The position numbers and the translations under genes were made by a program. A stretch of 64,000 nt of DNA from Paenibacillus xerothermodurans. GTDB taxonomy: Bacteria; Bacillota; Bacilli; Paenibacillales; NBRC-103111. The stretch's first letter is position 1. Each line of letters opens with the position of its first letter. This document shows positions 10,186-18,486 of the stretch, one piece after another. The DNA lies in the NCBI RefSeq assembly GCF_002220865.2, contig NZ_NHRJ02000001.1, positions 186,001 to 250,000 of the forward strand, given 5' to 3'. The notes under the pieces are model-generated. The model ran no database searches. It was not told where the DNA came from and was given only the letters and a program-made list of their open reading frames with translations.

Positions 10186-10884
10186 TCACAGAAGATCAGC
10201 CATAATTGACCTTTCCTGTTTCACCGGCCACAATGTGCCCCGCTCCCAAGCTAAAACGAAGGATTCGTACCTCCTATTCTCCGGACACGCGCTGAGATCG
10301 CCGAAGTACCGTGCAATCGCAAAAATTTGTGATTGGTGTGCTTTTAATGCCGCCGCCTTCAACTCCCAGGATGGTCTGGTGTCAATGTGAACCGAGGGTG
10401 TGCGTCCCTGCGCACGCAATGTGTCAGATATACTGTAATACATTTTTTGCACAGACGGACACCGGCCGCTATGTACAGCCTCGGCCGTAATCTTGGAGAT
10501 CGTCATGTGATCCGGATGAAAGTTGCCTCCATCCTCCGGAAAAGTGAATACGATTTTTAACTCATGTCGATTGATGAATGACACTACTTCATCGACGAAT
10601 TTCTCCTGATCCATCATATTCAACTTCCCGTCCGGATAGCCCAAATGTTCAACATGATTCAGCCCCAGGATGCGAGCGGCTGTGTCCATTTCCTCTGTTC
10701 TCATCGCGGCCAGCTCATCATTCGTCAGATGCGCCACGTCACCATTCTTTTTACCGGCATCGCCCCTGGTGGCAAGCAGCAGAACCGGTCGTTCTCCATT
10801 ATCCGCGAGGCTCTTGATAAGACAAGCACTGAGAAATGTTTCGTCATCCGGGTGCGCATAGATAAATCCTATGTTTGTAGACAT
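10186..10884 (-). CDS. PIG-L family deacetylase (BshB-like)
   Basis: A 232-residue zinc-dependent N-acetylglucosaminyl deacetylase fold. The metal motifs are clear: AHPDDE (His11, Asp13, Asp14) and HPDH (His123, Asp125, His126). Homologues include BshB1/BshB2 of bacillithiol synthesis and LmbE-type amidases; the sequence alone does not decide. The ATG at 10884 follows AGGAGGCAGC. There is no bshA or bshC nearby, so the bacillithiol role is inference. Confidence 0.85.
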   Translation of the reverse strand: MSTNIGFIYAHPDDETFLSACLIKSLADNGERPVLLLATRGDAGKKNGDVAHLTNDELAAMRTEEMDTAARILGLNHVEHLGYPDGKLNMMDQEKFVDEVVSFINRHELKIVFTFPEDGGNFHPDHMTISKITAEAVHSGRCPSVQKMYYSISDTLRAQGRTPSVHIDTRPSWELKAAALKAHQSQIFAIARYFGDLSACPENRRYESFVLAWERGTLWPVKQERSIMADLL

Positions 10885-11073
10885 CTTGCTGCCTCCTATG
10901 CTGTGTTCATTTGATGAAGTGCGGCTTCGCCTGCCAGATTTGTGCAGCTCTGCACGTTATCCCTACGCCCTTATCGCGCGACCGTGCCGAATGTTTCAAA
11001 ATACGCAAGCATAGTGTAAAAAAATATGTAGCACAATAGCTTAGATTACTTGGAATAAAAGGAGTGTTTCACC

Positions 11074-11226
11074 ATGGATGGACAACACCACGATTATGAT
11101 ACTAACTTTGACACCATCGACGATATCATTAATTTCTATACCAGCAAACACAGCTCTCAAAATACACCCGGCGAGTCGGACATTCCCGACACAGATGACA
11201 GTCCCCATACGCTCGGCAGCGATTGA
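11074..11226 (+). CDS. Small acidic hypothetical protein, 50 residues
   Basis: Begins MDGQHHDYDTNFDTIDDI and ends LGSD. The ATG is ten bases after AAAAGGAG, a strong initiation signal. The protein is rich in Asp, Ser and Thr, lacks Cys and Trp, and is probably largely disordered. I do not recognise the family. Confidence 0.5.
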   Translation: MDGQHHDYDTNFDTIDDIINFYTSKHSSQNTPGESDIPDTDDSPHTLGSD

Positions 11227-11279
11227 TGTGAACGTCCGCGGTCCAGCGGACGTAATCCTCACGTAGTGCGCACCATGTT

Positions 11280-11588
11280 TTATGCAGTTGTCTCGAAGTC
11301 AATCTCGAGGAAGCGCAGTACCTCTTCATTCCAAAGGTTTTTTACGTAGGCAACATGATCAGGATGGCTGCTATACGCTTCATATGCAGCAAGATCGGCG
11401 AACTCCATGGAGAACCCGAAATCATAATCCGTTTTGTTGCTGACCTGACGAAATACCTCAAACCGCTCAACGTACGGAATGGCTGTTAAAGCCGCCTCGC
11501 TGTCCCTAAGAAATGCCTGGCTCTCTTCCAGATCCATATCATATTTCAAAGTAAAAATAACGATGTGTTTGATTCTTTTTCCTGACAT
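11280..11588 (-). CDS. Dabb (stress-responsive A/B barrel) domain protein
   Basis: A 102-residue single-domain dimeric alpha/beta-barrel protein. The pattern IKHIVIFTLKYD, a central FGFSMEFADLAAYEAY, then HPDHVAYV is diagnostic of the Dabb family. Known members range from stress proteins to small polyketide cyclases; the role here is unknown. The ATG at 11588 follows GGAGG by seven bases; a TTG at 11606 is in frame but lies upstream of that site. Confidence 0.85.
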   Translation of the reverse strand: MSGKRIKHIVIFTLKYDMDLEESQAFLRDSEAALTAIPYVERFEVFRQVSNKTDYDFGFSMEFADLAAYEAYSSHPDHVAYVKNLWNEEVLRFLEIDFETTA

Positions 11589-11853
11589 CCCTGCTCCTCC
11601 GTTCAATGCTTTTCTCTAGGGTTCAATCCCTCCACATATGCACACATGTTGCTATACAACCCAGTCCTCTATCAAACAACCTATCACACACATCAATAGC
11701 ACTATATGATGCCAACACTCAGCGCATTGCTAAGTGATCGGATGGGGATGCGGTACAATCGGTCTCACTACCCCAAACAGCTTGCCGACATACACCATAG
11801 CATAGTATCATAGCTATCAGCCCTATCTTACATACAAAAAGGAGCAGCTGTCT

Positions 11854-12120
11854 ATGACCGTACACGAGGCAATCACCCGTCATACACGTAAAATGCAGAA
11901 GCATCTAGAAATATTTCAAGAGCTGGACCATGACCGCGAGCAAGCCATAGACAGAGCGGTGGAGCTGTGTCTAGCCGGGCGACCGTTCTCTGTGGACGAG
12001 ATCAACCGCGTTACGGCCAAAATTAACGAGCATGCCAAACACGGCATATCGCCGACACGCCCGCGTGTCACCCCCGAAATGGTACGAGAGTACGACGACC
12101 GGTTATCGCGCTCGAACTGA
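11854..12120 (+). CDS. YpbS-like protein (DUF2533)
   Basis: An 88-residue helical protein, TVHEAITRHTRK through a PFSVDEINRVTAKINEHAK segment to VTPEMVREY, matching the DUF2533/YpbS pattern known from B. subtilis. Function is unknown. The start follows AAAAGGAG by ten bases. The 265 bp upstream (11589-11853) hold only an AT-rich promoter-like stretch that I cannot assign. Confidence 0.75.
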   Translation: MTVHEAITRHTRKMQKHLEIFQELDHDREQAIDRAVELCLAGRPFSVDEINRVTAKINEHAKHGISPTRPRVTPEMVREYDDRLSRSN

Positions 12121-12179
12121 GCTGGAACCCGCGTCCCAACATTAAAGCCGGCACACGCTCGCGACACACAGCTTAAGCG

Positions 12180-12521
12180 ACAGCGTGAGCAATTTTTCTA
12201 CCAAACTAAAGCTGTACCACCCGCTCTGCCGCGGCAAATAGCAGTTCGTTAATATCTCACGGTCTATTAAATCGGCAGAAATATATTGCTCGCTATGATC
12301 TACGCCGCATGGTAGGAGCCGTCGAAGGGCGCGGCAAGCCAAGCTCCTCCTGCACGTTCCCCGTCGTCAATCGATTCTCCCGCTGCAAGATGCCCGGCAC
12401 TGGAGATATCCAGCAGGCCGGGAAACGCATCCTCAGCCAGCATGCTGCTTTTGAAAAAAGCAATATCGCCTGCCCATTCTCTTCGCTTAGTATCCAGCAT
12501 CGAAAGGTACGGTGCTACCAT
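12180..12521 (-). pseudogene. Remnant of a NUDIX hydrolase
   Basis: Minus-strand frames show a decayed NUDIX protein: AFPGLLDISSAGHLAAGES (near 12450-12385), then VQEELGL in a shifted frame near 12345, then ISADLIDREILTNCYL near 12285-12230. In intact isopentenyl-isomerase-like NUDIX proteins these are consecutive: GAL(L)DIS-AGH, the NUDIX box ending REL-EELG, and a later Asp-Arg/Asn-Glu segment. Here the middle of the NUDIX box is lost and at least one frameshift is needed. No initiation site or full C-terminus is seen. The rest of the 12121-12698 gap holds nothing recognisable. Confidence 0.65.
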
Positions 12522-12698
12522 CCTCTCTTATGAACCTCGCTGCGCGTGGCGGTGCCCGCCGGTCAGAGGCACTCATCATAAATATCAAATCGCTTTTCAT
12601 CCCGCATTATATCCCTGGCAGGCTCCTCGATTCACCAATTTTCGCGTGCTATCTGCTAATTTTATCAAAGATATTCCGCTGCGTCCTGCCTGGGTTGT

Positions 12699-14084
12699 TC
12701 ATTTTGGCCGCACCATCTGCTCAGGCCGCACGAAAGCATCAAATTGTTCTTCGGTCAACAGTCCGCTCCGAACTGCCGCTTCCTTCAGCGACAGTCCCAC
12801 CTGATGAGCCAACTTAGCTATCTTGGCAGCATTGTCATAACCAATGTGCGGATTCAAAGCCGTCACGAGCATCAGTGATCGCTCCACATTGCGTTGAATC
12901 ACTTCCTTATTCGGCTGTATACCCACCGCACAATGCTGATTAAATGAACTCATCACATCAGCCAGCAGCCTCACTGATTGCAAAAAATTATAGATTATGA
13001 CCGGCTTAAACACGTTCAACTCAAAATTTCCTTGACTCGCGGCGAAACCAATTGCTGCGTCGTTCCCCATCACCTGGCAGACAACCATCGTCATCGCCTC
13101 GCTTTGCGTAGGATTCACCTTGCCGGGCATAATTGAGCTTCCCGGTTCATTGTCAGGGATTATGATTTCCCCGATACCGCACCTTGGACCGCTCGCAAGC
13201 CATCTGACATCGTTAGCGATTTTCATCAGATCAGCAGCAAGCGCCTTCATAGCTCCATGCACATACACAACTTGGTCGTGGCTCGTTAAGGCGTGAAATT
13301 TATTTTCTGCTGACGTAAACGATTTGCCCGTTGCCCGGCTGATCTCCTCCGCTACCAGCCCGCCAAATTCCGGATGCGCATTCAACCCTGTTCCAACCGC
13401 CGTTGCTCCGATTGCCAGCTCCTTCATTGTCTCTATACTTTCTTCTAACATCCGACGTGATTTATCGAGCATGGCCCACCAACCGCTGATTTCTTGTCCC
13501 AATGTCAGGGGGGTCGCATCCTGCAGGTGTGTGCGTCCTATCTTCACTATATCGTGAAATGCCTCCATCTTGTTCCTCATCGTATTTCTCAAAGCCGCCA
13601 ATGCGGGCAGCAGCCGATCCTCTACTTCCAACACGCCTGCTATGTGCAGCGCCGTGGGGAATGTGTCATTGGAGCTCTGGGACTTGTTCACGTCATCGTT
13701 CGGATGAACGCGGCTGCCGCTGCCCTGTGCTTCAAGCAGCTGGTTCGCCCGATGCGCAATGACCTCATTAACATTCATGTTCGATTGGGTTCCGCTGCCC
13801 GTCTGCCAAACAACCAGTGGAAAATGGTCATCCCAATGGCCCGCGATAATTTCATTGGCCGCTGCGATGATCGCCTGCGCTTTTTCAGTTACCAATGTTC
13901 CCAGCTTCTGATTTGCAAACGCCGCGGCCTTTTTCAATATCGCGAAAGCTTTTATTACCTCAAGGGGCATCTTTTCCGTCCCGATTTTGAAATTTTCGCT
14001 GCTGCGCTGCGTTTGCGCCCCCCACCACCTGTCCTCCAGAACATAAATTTCACCCATGGTGTCTCGCTCGAGTCTAAACTTCAT
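12699..14084 (-). CDS. fumC: Fumarate hydratase, class II
   Basis: Interconverts fumarate and malate in the TCA cycle. The 461-residue length is normal for the homotetrameric iron-independent class. Superfamily motifs are seen: [13 protein letters not shown], the [14 protein letters not shown] active-site segment, TGLNAHPEF and the signature [11 protein letters not shown] with the catalytic serine loop. The ATG at 14084 is preceded by AAGGAGG seven bases away. An upstream in-frame extension to 14282 is rejected. It is divergent from the PAS gene; the 190 bp between them hold both promoters. Confidence 0.96.
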   Translation of the reverse strand: MKFRLERDTMGEIYVLEDRWWGAQTQRSSENFKIGTEKMPLEVIKAFAILKKAAAFANQKLGTLVTEKAQAIIAAANEIIAGHWDDHFPLVVWQTGSGTQSNMNVNEVIAHRANQLLEAQGSGSRVHPNDDVNKSQSSNDTFPTALHIAGVLEVEDRLLPALAALRNTMRNKMEAFHDIVKIGRTHLQDATPLTLGQEISGWWAMLDKSRRMLEESIETMKELAIGATAVGTGLNAHPEFGGLVAEEISRATGKSFTSAENKFHALTSHDQVVYVHGAMKALAADLMKIANDVRWLASGPRCGIGEIIIPDNEPGSSIMPGKVNPTQSEAMTMVVCQVMGNDAAIGFAASQGNFELNVFKPVIIYNFLQSVRLLADVMSSFNQHCAVGIQPNKEVIQRNVERSLMLVTALNPHIGYDNAAKIAKLAHQVGLSLKEAAVRSGLLTEEQFDAFVRPEQMVRPK

Positions 14085-14274
14085 TCGACTGATCCTCCTT
14101 TGGGTTGCCCAATGTATACGATATTTTACCCAGTTCACTGGCGTGCAACGCTGCTTAAACAACATGTACAGCTGCAAAAAATGCGCTGCACCTGTTTCAC
14201 ATGATTCAAAGGTGGTTAAGTAGTGAAGGTGTAGCCGTCGCATCAAACTATGGCGCTCAGGAGGAGTAACATCA

Positions 14275-15024
14275 ATGTACACTTTAGACAGCCGGTTTAC
14301 CGACGCCGCTGAAGGAATGTATTATACATATGAGGAAGATAATCAAACGAAGTTTTTGGAGATAAACAATGCATTCGTTCATCTGAGCGGCATCCCGAAG
14401 TCAGAGCTCTTAGCCGCGGATCCCGACACGCTGTTTGCGCCGGAGTCACTAAAAAAGCTGCCACAGAAGAAAAAACGCCTGAATCAAAAAGGCTATGTAT
14501 ATTCCGAAGATCATTTGATCGGCCGCAATGGTGTGAAATTAAATGTAGAAATTCACAGCAGCAAGCTGCGTTGGGGCCAGCGCGATATTTACTTCCATGT
14601 GGTGAAAGACATTTCTGAAAAAAAGTGGATCGCATCCCAGGTACGCAACAAGCTTATTTTGGCGTCTGGTATTTTGGATCAGCAGATGAAAATATCCAGT
14701 ATTTACAACCATTACGCCCCGCTGCCGTTCATTGAGCCCGAAGAGGGAATGCAGGGACTATCCCTGTTCTCGTTTATTGACAAAACCGATCTGCTGAAAG
14801 TTCGACGCTGCTTCGCTAAGTCAATGGAGTATCGTCAGGAAAAACAGGTTACCTTTTTAACCAATGAATCGTACGCTTACGGCGCGATCAAAATGAAGGC
14901 TACGGTAAAACCACTGGTCAACGGCAGCAACGACGTCACCAAGGTGGCATTCGTTTTGTGCCGAGCAGACAACGCCGAGGATCTCGCCGAAGAATTTTCG
15001 CCGTTAATGTTAGCTTGCTTGTAA
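14275..15024 (+). CDS. PAS-domain protein without output domain
   Basis: A 249-residue soluble protein. Residues ~8-120 form a PAS domain: [19 protein letters not shown], then a [11 protein letters not shown] strand, then [12 protein letters not shown] as the PAC end. A second, weaker PAS-like segment (about 135-240) contains [16 protein letters not shown]. No kinase, GGDEF or HTH output follows, so it may be a stand-alone sensor or partner protein. AGGAGG lies ten bases before the ATG. A terminator follows at 15065. Confidence 0.75.
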   Translation: MYTLDSRFTDAAEGMYYTYEEDNQTKFLEINNAFVHLSGIPKSELLAADPDTLFAPESLKKLPQKKKRLNQKGYVYSEDHLIGRNGVKLNVEIHSSKLRWGQRDIYFHVVKDISEKKWIASQVRNKLILASGILDQQMKISSIYNHYAPLPFIEPEEGMQGLSLFSFIDKTDLLKVRRCFAKSMEYRQEKQVTFLTNESYAYGAIKMKATVKPLVNGSNDVTKVAFVLCRADNAEDLAEEFSPLMLACL

Positions 15025-15064
15025 TTTTGCAGCCCATAAACATACGCATACAACACATAACAAG

Positions 15065-15107
15065 ACAGCTGATCGCACCTTGGGGGGTCGATCAGCTGTT
15101 CTCTTTT
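15065..15107 (+). terminator. Terminator after the PAS gene
   Basis: An 11-bp perfect stem (ACAGCTGATCG / CGATCAGCTGT) with a 13-base loop is followed by TCTCTTTT. Confidence 0.8.
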
Positions 15108-15199
15108 ACTGCGTGGTGTAAATTTAGCCTCGTATGCATACCACGCATTGTTTGTCTCCGAGGAACAAACGCGTGTCTTAAGCACTGGCGTGTTTGCAT

Positions 15200-15228
15200 T
15201 TGCATTTTTGAAGTAAATGTGATATAAT
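15200..15228 (+). promoter_or_regulatory. SigA-type promoter with no assigned gene
   Basis: TTGCAT, a spacer of exactly 17 bp, then a perfect TATAAT on the plus strand. The only thing downstream before the convergent aldo/keto reductase gene (3' end at 15475) is about 240 bp with no credible reading frame. It may drive a small non-coding RNA. Confidence 0.5.
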
Positions 15229-15354
15229 TTTCGAATGTATCAAAAGCAAACGTACCCGTAGTAATTACCCTCTGTTGGCTTTCTTTTACTCCACTCATAA
15301 AAACAAGCTCAAATTCCCAATGACCCTGCAAGAATTTGTTGTGTTACTGATCCA

Positions 15355-15404
15355 CACTGGCGCGGCCTAGGAGCCGCAAGGATGAAAGAGAGGTAGGGCT
15401 TTCG
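15355..15404 (+). other. Structured, possibly transcribed, non-coding segment
   Basis: Downstream of the orphan promoter, two short hairpins can be read: GCGGC-CTAGGA-GCCGC (15361-15376) and GAAAG-N-CTTTC (about 15386-15403), followed by GTTGTTTT. No protein is encoded. I could not match it to a riboswitch or 6S RNA. The remainder of the 15025-15474 gap shows further weak inverted repeats (15111-15146) and nothing else. Confidence 0.3.
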
Positions 15405-15474
15405 TTGTTTTAGTACGCTTAAACCATGTTTTTTATGTTAGAAAGCAAGTTGCAATTGATACTTATGCCAATGC

Positions 15475-16410
15475 TTATTGTTCCGAATCAATGGCTGCAA
15501 TAACCTTTCGGCTCACCGTGTCCAAAGCGTTAAGCTCCTCTGAAGAGAATTGAATGTCAACTGCCTCGACATTTTCCTTCATATGCTTAATGCTTTGGGA
15601 CCCGATGATCGCAGTTGTAAGCGCATTCTGATGAAGCAGCCAGCTAATCGCAATCTGCGCAATGGTTTTATTCCTAGTATCGGCTATCTCTTTCATCAGT
15701 AGAATCAACTCTTCCTCGAGCTTCAAGTGCTCGGGCAAAAACAACCTGCGGGTGCTGCGGAAATCATTCTCATCGAGCTGTTTGCCACCGACATGAAACG
15801 CCCCCGTCAATATGCCCTTCGCAATAGAGCTGTAACTCATAATAGCTATGTTTTCACGCTCGCAATGAGGCAGCACATCCTCTTCTATCGCACGATGAAG
15901 CAAGCTGTACTCAGGCTGAATGATATCGATTTGAGCGAAGTTGGCCGCTTCTTTCAGCTGCGCCAACGAAAAGTTGGACACCCCGATAGCACGAATCAAT
16001 CCTTCTTCTTTCAGCTTATTAAATTCCCCCAGCGTCTCACCGACCGGAATATCAAAGCTTGGCCAATGAATATAATAAATATCTAGGTAGTCCGTCCGAA
16101 GCCGTTTCAAGCTGGCCTCGGCTGATCGTCTCACGTCGTCAGGTGCAAGGTGGGCCCGACTGACCTTGGTAGAGATAATCACGTCTTTGCGCTTACCTTC
16201 CAGAGCCGCACCGACCACTTCTTCCGAATGGCCCGAGCCATAGCCTTCCGCCGTATCAAAGGTGGTGATGCCCATCTCGAACGCCGATTCGATTACCTTC
16301 ATGTTGTTTTCATCGCTAGTGAGCTCCCACGGCCCTCCGCCGAGCTCCCAACAGCCGAAGGTGATCGTCGAAACTTGCATGCCTGTTTGACCTACTAGCT
16401 TGGTTTTCAT
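15475..16410 (-). CDS. Aldo/keto reductase
   Basis: A 311-residue NADPH-dependent (beta/alpha)8-barrel reductase. The catalytic tetrad is seen: Asp and Tyr in DTAEGYG, Lys in the STKV strand, His in IHWPSFD. The cofactor-binding end IIGSQSIKHMKENV is also present. The group is the YhdN/Gcy1-like general stress oxidoreductases; the substrate is unknown. The ATG at 16410 follows AAGGAGAGG by six bases; the longer frame from 16488 has no such site. Confidence 0.9.
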   Translation of the reverse strand: MKTKLVGQTGMQVSTITFGCWELGGGPWELTSDENNMKVIESAFEMGITTFDTAEGYGSGHSEEVVGAALEGKRKDVIISTKVSRAHLAPDDVRRSAEASLKRLRTDYLDIYYIHWPSFDIPVGETLGEFNKLKEEGLIRAIGVSNFSLAQLKEAANFAQIDIIQPEYSLLHRAIEEDVLPHCERENIAIMSYSSIAKGILTGAFHVGGKQLDENDFRSTRRLFLPEHLKLEEELILLMKEIADTRNKTIAQIAISWLLHQNALTTAIIGSQSIKHMKENVEAVDIQFSSEELNALDTVSRKVIAAIDSEQ

Positions 16411-16538
16411 AAGCAGCCTCTCCTTCATTGTAAATGGTCGTGTACTCCGCCTTCTTTTTGGATTGCATCGCCACGCCGCACAATGCACCTCCTAGTACAT
16501 ATTATCACATGTAGCCACTGGTCACATTGTTTCCTCGT

Positions 16539-16617
16539 CTAAGCTACGGCCACCATCGGGAGGCCCCATGGCTATATTCGCAAGGCTGTGCTCACAGGGT
16601 GCAGCCGCATAGCTTAG
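16539..16617. other. Potential three-way-junction RNA structure
   Basis: An outer 8-bp stem CTAAGCTA / TAGCTTAG encloses two hairpins: GGCC-N-GGCC (about 16547-16565) and GGCTG-N13-CAGCC. A T-box-like AGGGTGGTA follows at about 16635 on the plus strand, but there is no clear terminator. The whole 16411-16862 gap is otherwise empty except for the promoter at 16783. Identity unknown. Confidence 0.3.
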
Positions 16618-16782
16618 CACTTCGTTACCATCAGGGTGGTATAGTACCTTTACGACGACATCTTCGCGCCAATGAACACAAAATCAATACAAACAATTCT
16701 GCTAAAATAAATGCGTTTATCGTAAAAAAATGATTCTAACACACTGTGATGCCTGTCAAAATTTACCGAGACTCGTCACCTA

Positions 16783-16811
16783 TTGACCGAAATATGTGAC
16801 CCAGGTTAAAA
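16783..16811 (+). promoter_or_regulatory. Candidate SigA promoter for the small membrane protein
   Basis: TTGACC, a 17-bp spacer, then TTAAAA, placed 52 bp before the ATG at 16863. The -35 is near consensus and the -10 is weak. Confidence 0.45.
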
Positions 16812-16862
16812 TGTTAAAGTGCTTACAGTTTTTCTAATTTAATCCAAGTGGAGGAATTATCT

Positions 16863-17165
16863 ATGAGTATGGATGTAACTTACCAACCTCCTGCCGGTCA
16901 ACCACCATATCCGACCCATCAGACGACGCAGGTGCCCGTGATGAGTGTGAAAGACTGGCTCATTACCCTGCTTATTAGTATGATACCGATTGCCGGTATT
17001 GTTATGTTTTTTGTATGGGCATTCGGTGACAACACGAATTTGAACAAAAAAAATTACGCTAAAGCCGTGCTCATCATGAGCGGCATTGTGATTGCTTTGT
17101 ATGTAGTGGTTGTTGTTTTAGTGTTAGTTATCGCGGGCATTTCCGACGCCGGCCGGAGCTATTGA
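16863..17165 (+). CDS. Small two-helix membrane protein of unknown function
   Basis: A 100-residue protein with a Pro/Gln/Thr-rich N-terminal tail (residues 1-28), then two membrane segments (about 31-54 and 68-93) separated by a short polar FGDNTNLNKKNYAKA loop. Similar small proteins with a proline-rich head and the VxDWLxTLLI motif are common in Paenibacillus, but I know of no function. GGAGG lies nine bases before the ATG. The 290 bp that follow (17166-17455) contain nothing I can identify. Confidence 0.75.
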   Translation: MSMDVTYQPPAGQPPYPTHQTTQVPVMSVKDWLITLLISMIPIAGIVMFFVWAFGDNTNLNKKNYAKAVLIMSGIVIALYVVVVVLVLVIAGISDAGRSY

Positions 17166-17445
17166 ACGGCCGCGGCAGTACAACTAGCACGTACGCTATT
17201 AATCCCTAGGCAGCAGCTATGTTACTACGGTGTTGCGAGCGCGATGCCCCGGTGGGAGGACTGACAAGCAGGAAACGCGTAGGCGCTGACTTCTCGATCG
17301 ACATCATCCACATTGGGCCCTACATCGAGGTGGACCGCGCGGCGGACTATTGGGAAGTACCACTGCACTCAGGTACGCGAGACTGCCGCCCGACATCCAG
17401 CCAATGGCACAGCGTTTGCTGCTGCCTCCCAACGATAGACTCACA

Positions 17446-17489
17446 CGAAAAAAATAAAGGCTTCGGACTCTTGGTCCGAAGCCTTTATT
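17446..17489 (-). terminator. Terminator of the tRNA-Leu pair
   Basis: A 15-bp perfect stem (17453-17467 with 17475-17489), loop CTCTTGG-like, then a T-run on the minus strand. It lies just past the 3' end of tRNA-Leu(CAG). Confidence 0.9.
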
Positions 17490-17495
17490 GATATA

Positions 17496-17580
17496 TGCGG
17501 ACGAGAGGACTCGAACCTCCACGGGGGGTTAGCCCACACGGACCTGAACCGTGCGCGTCTGCCAATTCCGCCACGTCCGC
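17496..17580 (-). tRNA. tRNA-Leu (anticodon CAG)
   Basis: The acceptor stem GCGGACG / CGTCCGC, the anticodon arm CACGG-TTCAGGT-CCGTG with CAG, a long variable arm, and the GTTCGAGTC T-loop are all complete (85 nt). The 3' CCA is not encoded: the discriminator A is followed by TAT. Confidence 0.95.
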
Positions 17581-17592
17581 TCATTGAATTGA

Positions 17593-17677
17593 TGGTGCGG
17601 TCGGAGGGATTTGAACCCTCACACCCAGTGGGCACTACCCCCTCAAGATAGCGTGTCTGCCGTTCCACCACGACCGC
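17593..17677 (-). tRNA. tRNA-Leu (anticodon GAG)
   Basis: The acceptor stem is GCGGTCG / CGACCGC. The anticodon arm CTATC-TTGAGGG-GGTAG gives GAG. There is a class-II variable arm and the T-loop GTTCAAATC. Here the CCA is encoded, unlike in the neighbour 12 bp downstream. Both genes share one promoter and terminator. Confidence 0.94.
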
Positions 17678-17713
17678 GAGCCCTCACAGCTGTTATCTCA
17701 CAGCCGGATTTAT

Positions 17714-17742
17714 AATATAACATAGGTTTGAAGTGTTTGCAA
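17714..17742 (-). promoter_or_regulatory. SigA promoter of the tRNA-Leu pair
   Basis: TTGCAA, a 17-bp spacer, then TATATT on the minus strand, 37 bp before the first tRNA base. Confidence 0.75.
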
Positions 17743-17966
17743 CTGTACTATTTTTACCATATGAACAGTGCTGTGATCCGGCGTCCAGTTAATACTGGTT
17801 GAATAGATGGGGCAGAAGACGTCGCTCCCACACTAACTCGGGGGCTGCAGCCGTGGATGATATACGCTGTACACAACGATTAAATTACATACTCTGTGCG
17901 CAAAAACATGAAATCCGAGCAACTGGGGTAATATATATGCAAACCAAACGAACTTGGAGGCCAGCT

Positions 17967-18131
17967 ATGAATTCACATTTCTCAGTGGCAGACCTATCCC
18001 CATCGCTAGTGTCCGAAATCAAACAGCTGGAAGAACGGCTTCGCGCAGACGTCAACGAAAATATCGTTCTCATTGCGTATTCGGAAGATCCGGCGCAGGA
18101 ATCTGCGAGCCCGTCGGAGCATCCGCACTGA
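17967..18131 (+). CDS. Small hypothetical protein, 54 residues
   Basis: Starts MNSHFSVADLSPSLVSEIKQ and ends SEHPH; GGAGG lies eight bases upstream. The core LSPSLVSEIKQLEERLRAD looks like an amphipathic helix, followed by a NIVLIAYS strand. The 3' 62 bases overlap gerPE on the opposite strand. Family not recognised. The 17678-17966 gap contains only the tRNA promoter. Confidence 0.5.
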   Translation: MNSHFSVADLSPSLVSEIKQLEERLRADVNENIVLIAYSEDPAQESASPSEHPH

Positions 18132-18486
18132 AGAACTGCCGAATGTACTTTGTTCGGCTCTCTGAGGCTATTCTGCGGTTTGTTCCGATCTGCACGATGC
18201 CGGATGTAGAGGCTGACATCACATCAACCCTTCCCACTTGAATTCGATCATATGGGTTGTCAATCGCCAACTCCAGCGTTTCATTGAATTCTGGGGCGGG
18301 GATTTCCCTCGCAAACAAGGCGTAGTCGTTGAATTCGCCTTCCCGGCCGTCGAAAACAGCCCCTTCCCTGTGCACCTCCAGTACGCGAGAAATGGGCTCG
18401 ATTGTGTCATTGTCCCCTACGTGTGCGATGGATGCCATAGTTACCGTGTTGATGTTCAGCTCACGTACCAATGACCATCGCTTCAT
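18070..18486 (-). CDS. gerPE: Spore germination protein GerPE
   Basis: A 138-residue member of the GerP set, coat-associated proteins needed for germinants to reach inner-membrane receptors. Diagnostic motifs are MASIAHVGD near the N-terminus and SGIVQIGTNRRI followed by ESRTKYIRQ near the C-terminus. The last ~20 residues (FSADAPTGSQ onward) are an extra tail and overlap the convergent small gene. The ATG overlaps the gerPD stop by four bases (ATGA), so translation is probably coupled. It is the last gene of the operon; no gerPF follows. Confidence 0.88.
   Translation of the reverse strand: MKRWSLVRELNINTVTMASIAHVGDNDTIEPISRVLEVHREGAVFDGREGEFNDYALFAREIPAPEFNETLELAIDNPYDRIQVGRVDVMSASTSGIVQIGTNRRIASESRTKYIRQFFSADAPTGSQIPAPDLPNTQ

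Noticed and set aside
15340-15400. Known riboswitch or 6S RNA identity for the structured segment
   Set aside because: I compared the visible sequence with the cores I remember (c-di-AMP, fluoride, ZTP, guanidine, 6S) and none fit, so it is left unnamed.
17219-17491. A 90-codon plus-strand frame beside the tRNA genes
   Set aside because: Its end runs through the tRNA terminator hairpin, there is no ribosome binding site, and the sequence resembles no family I know.
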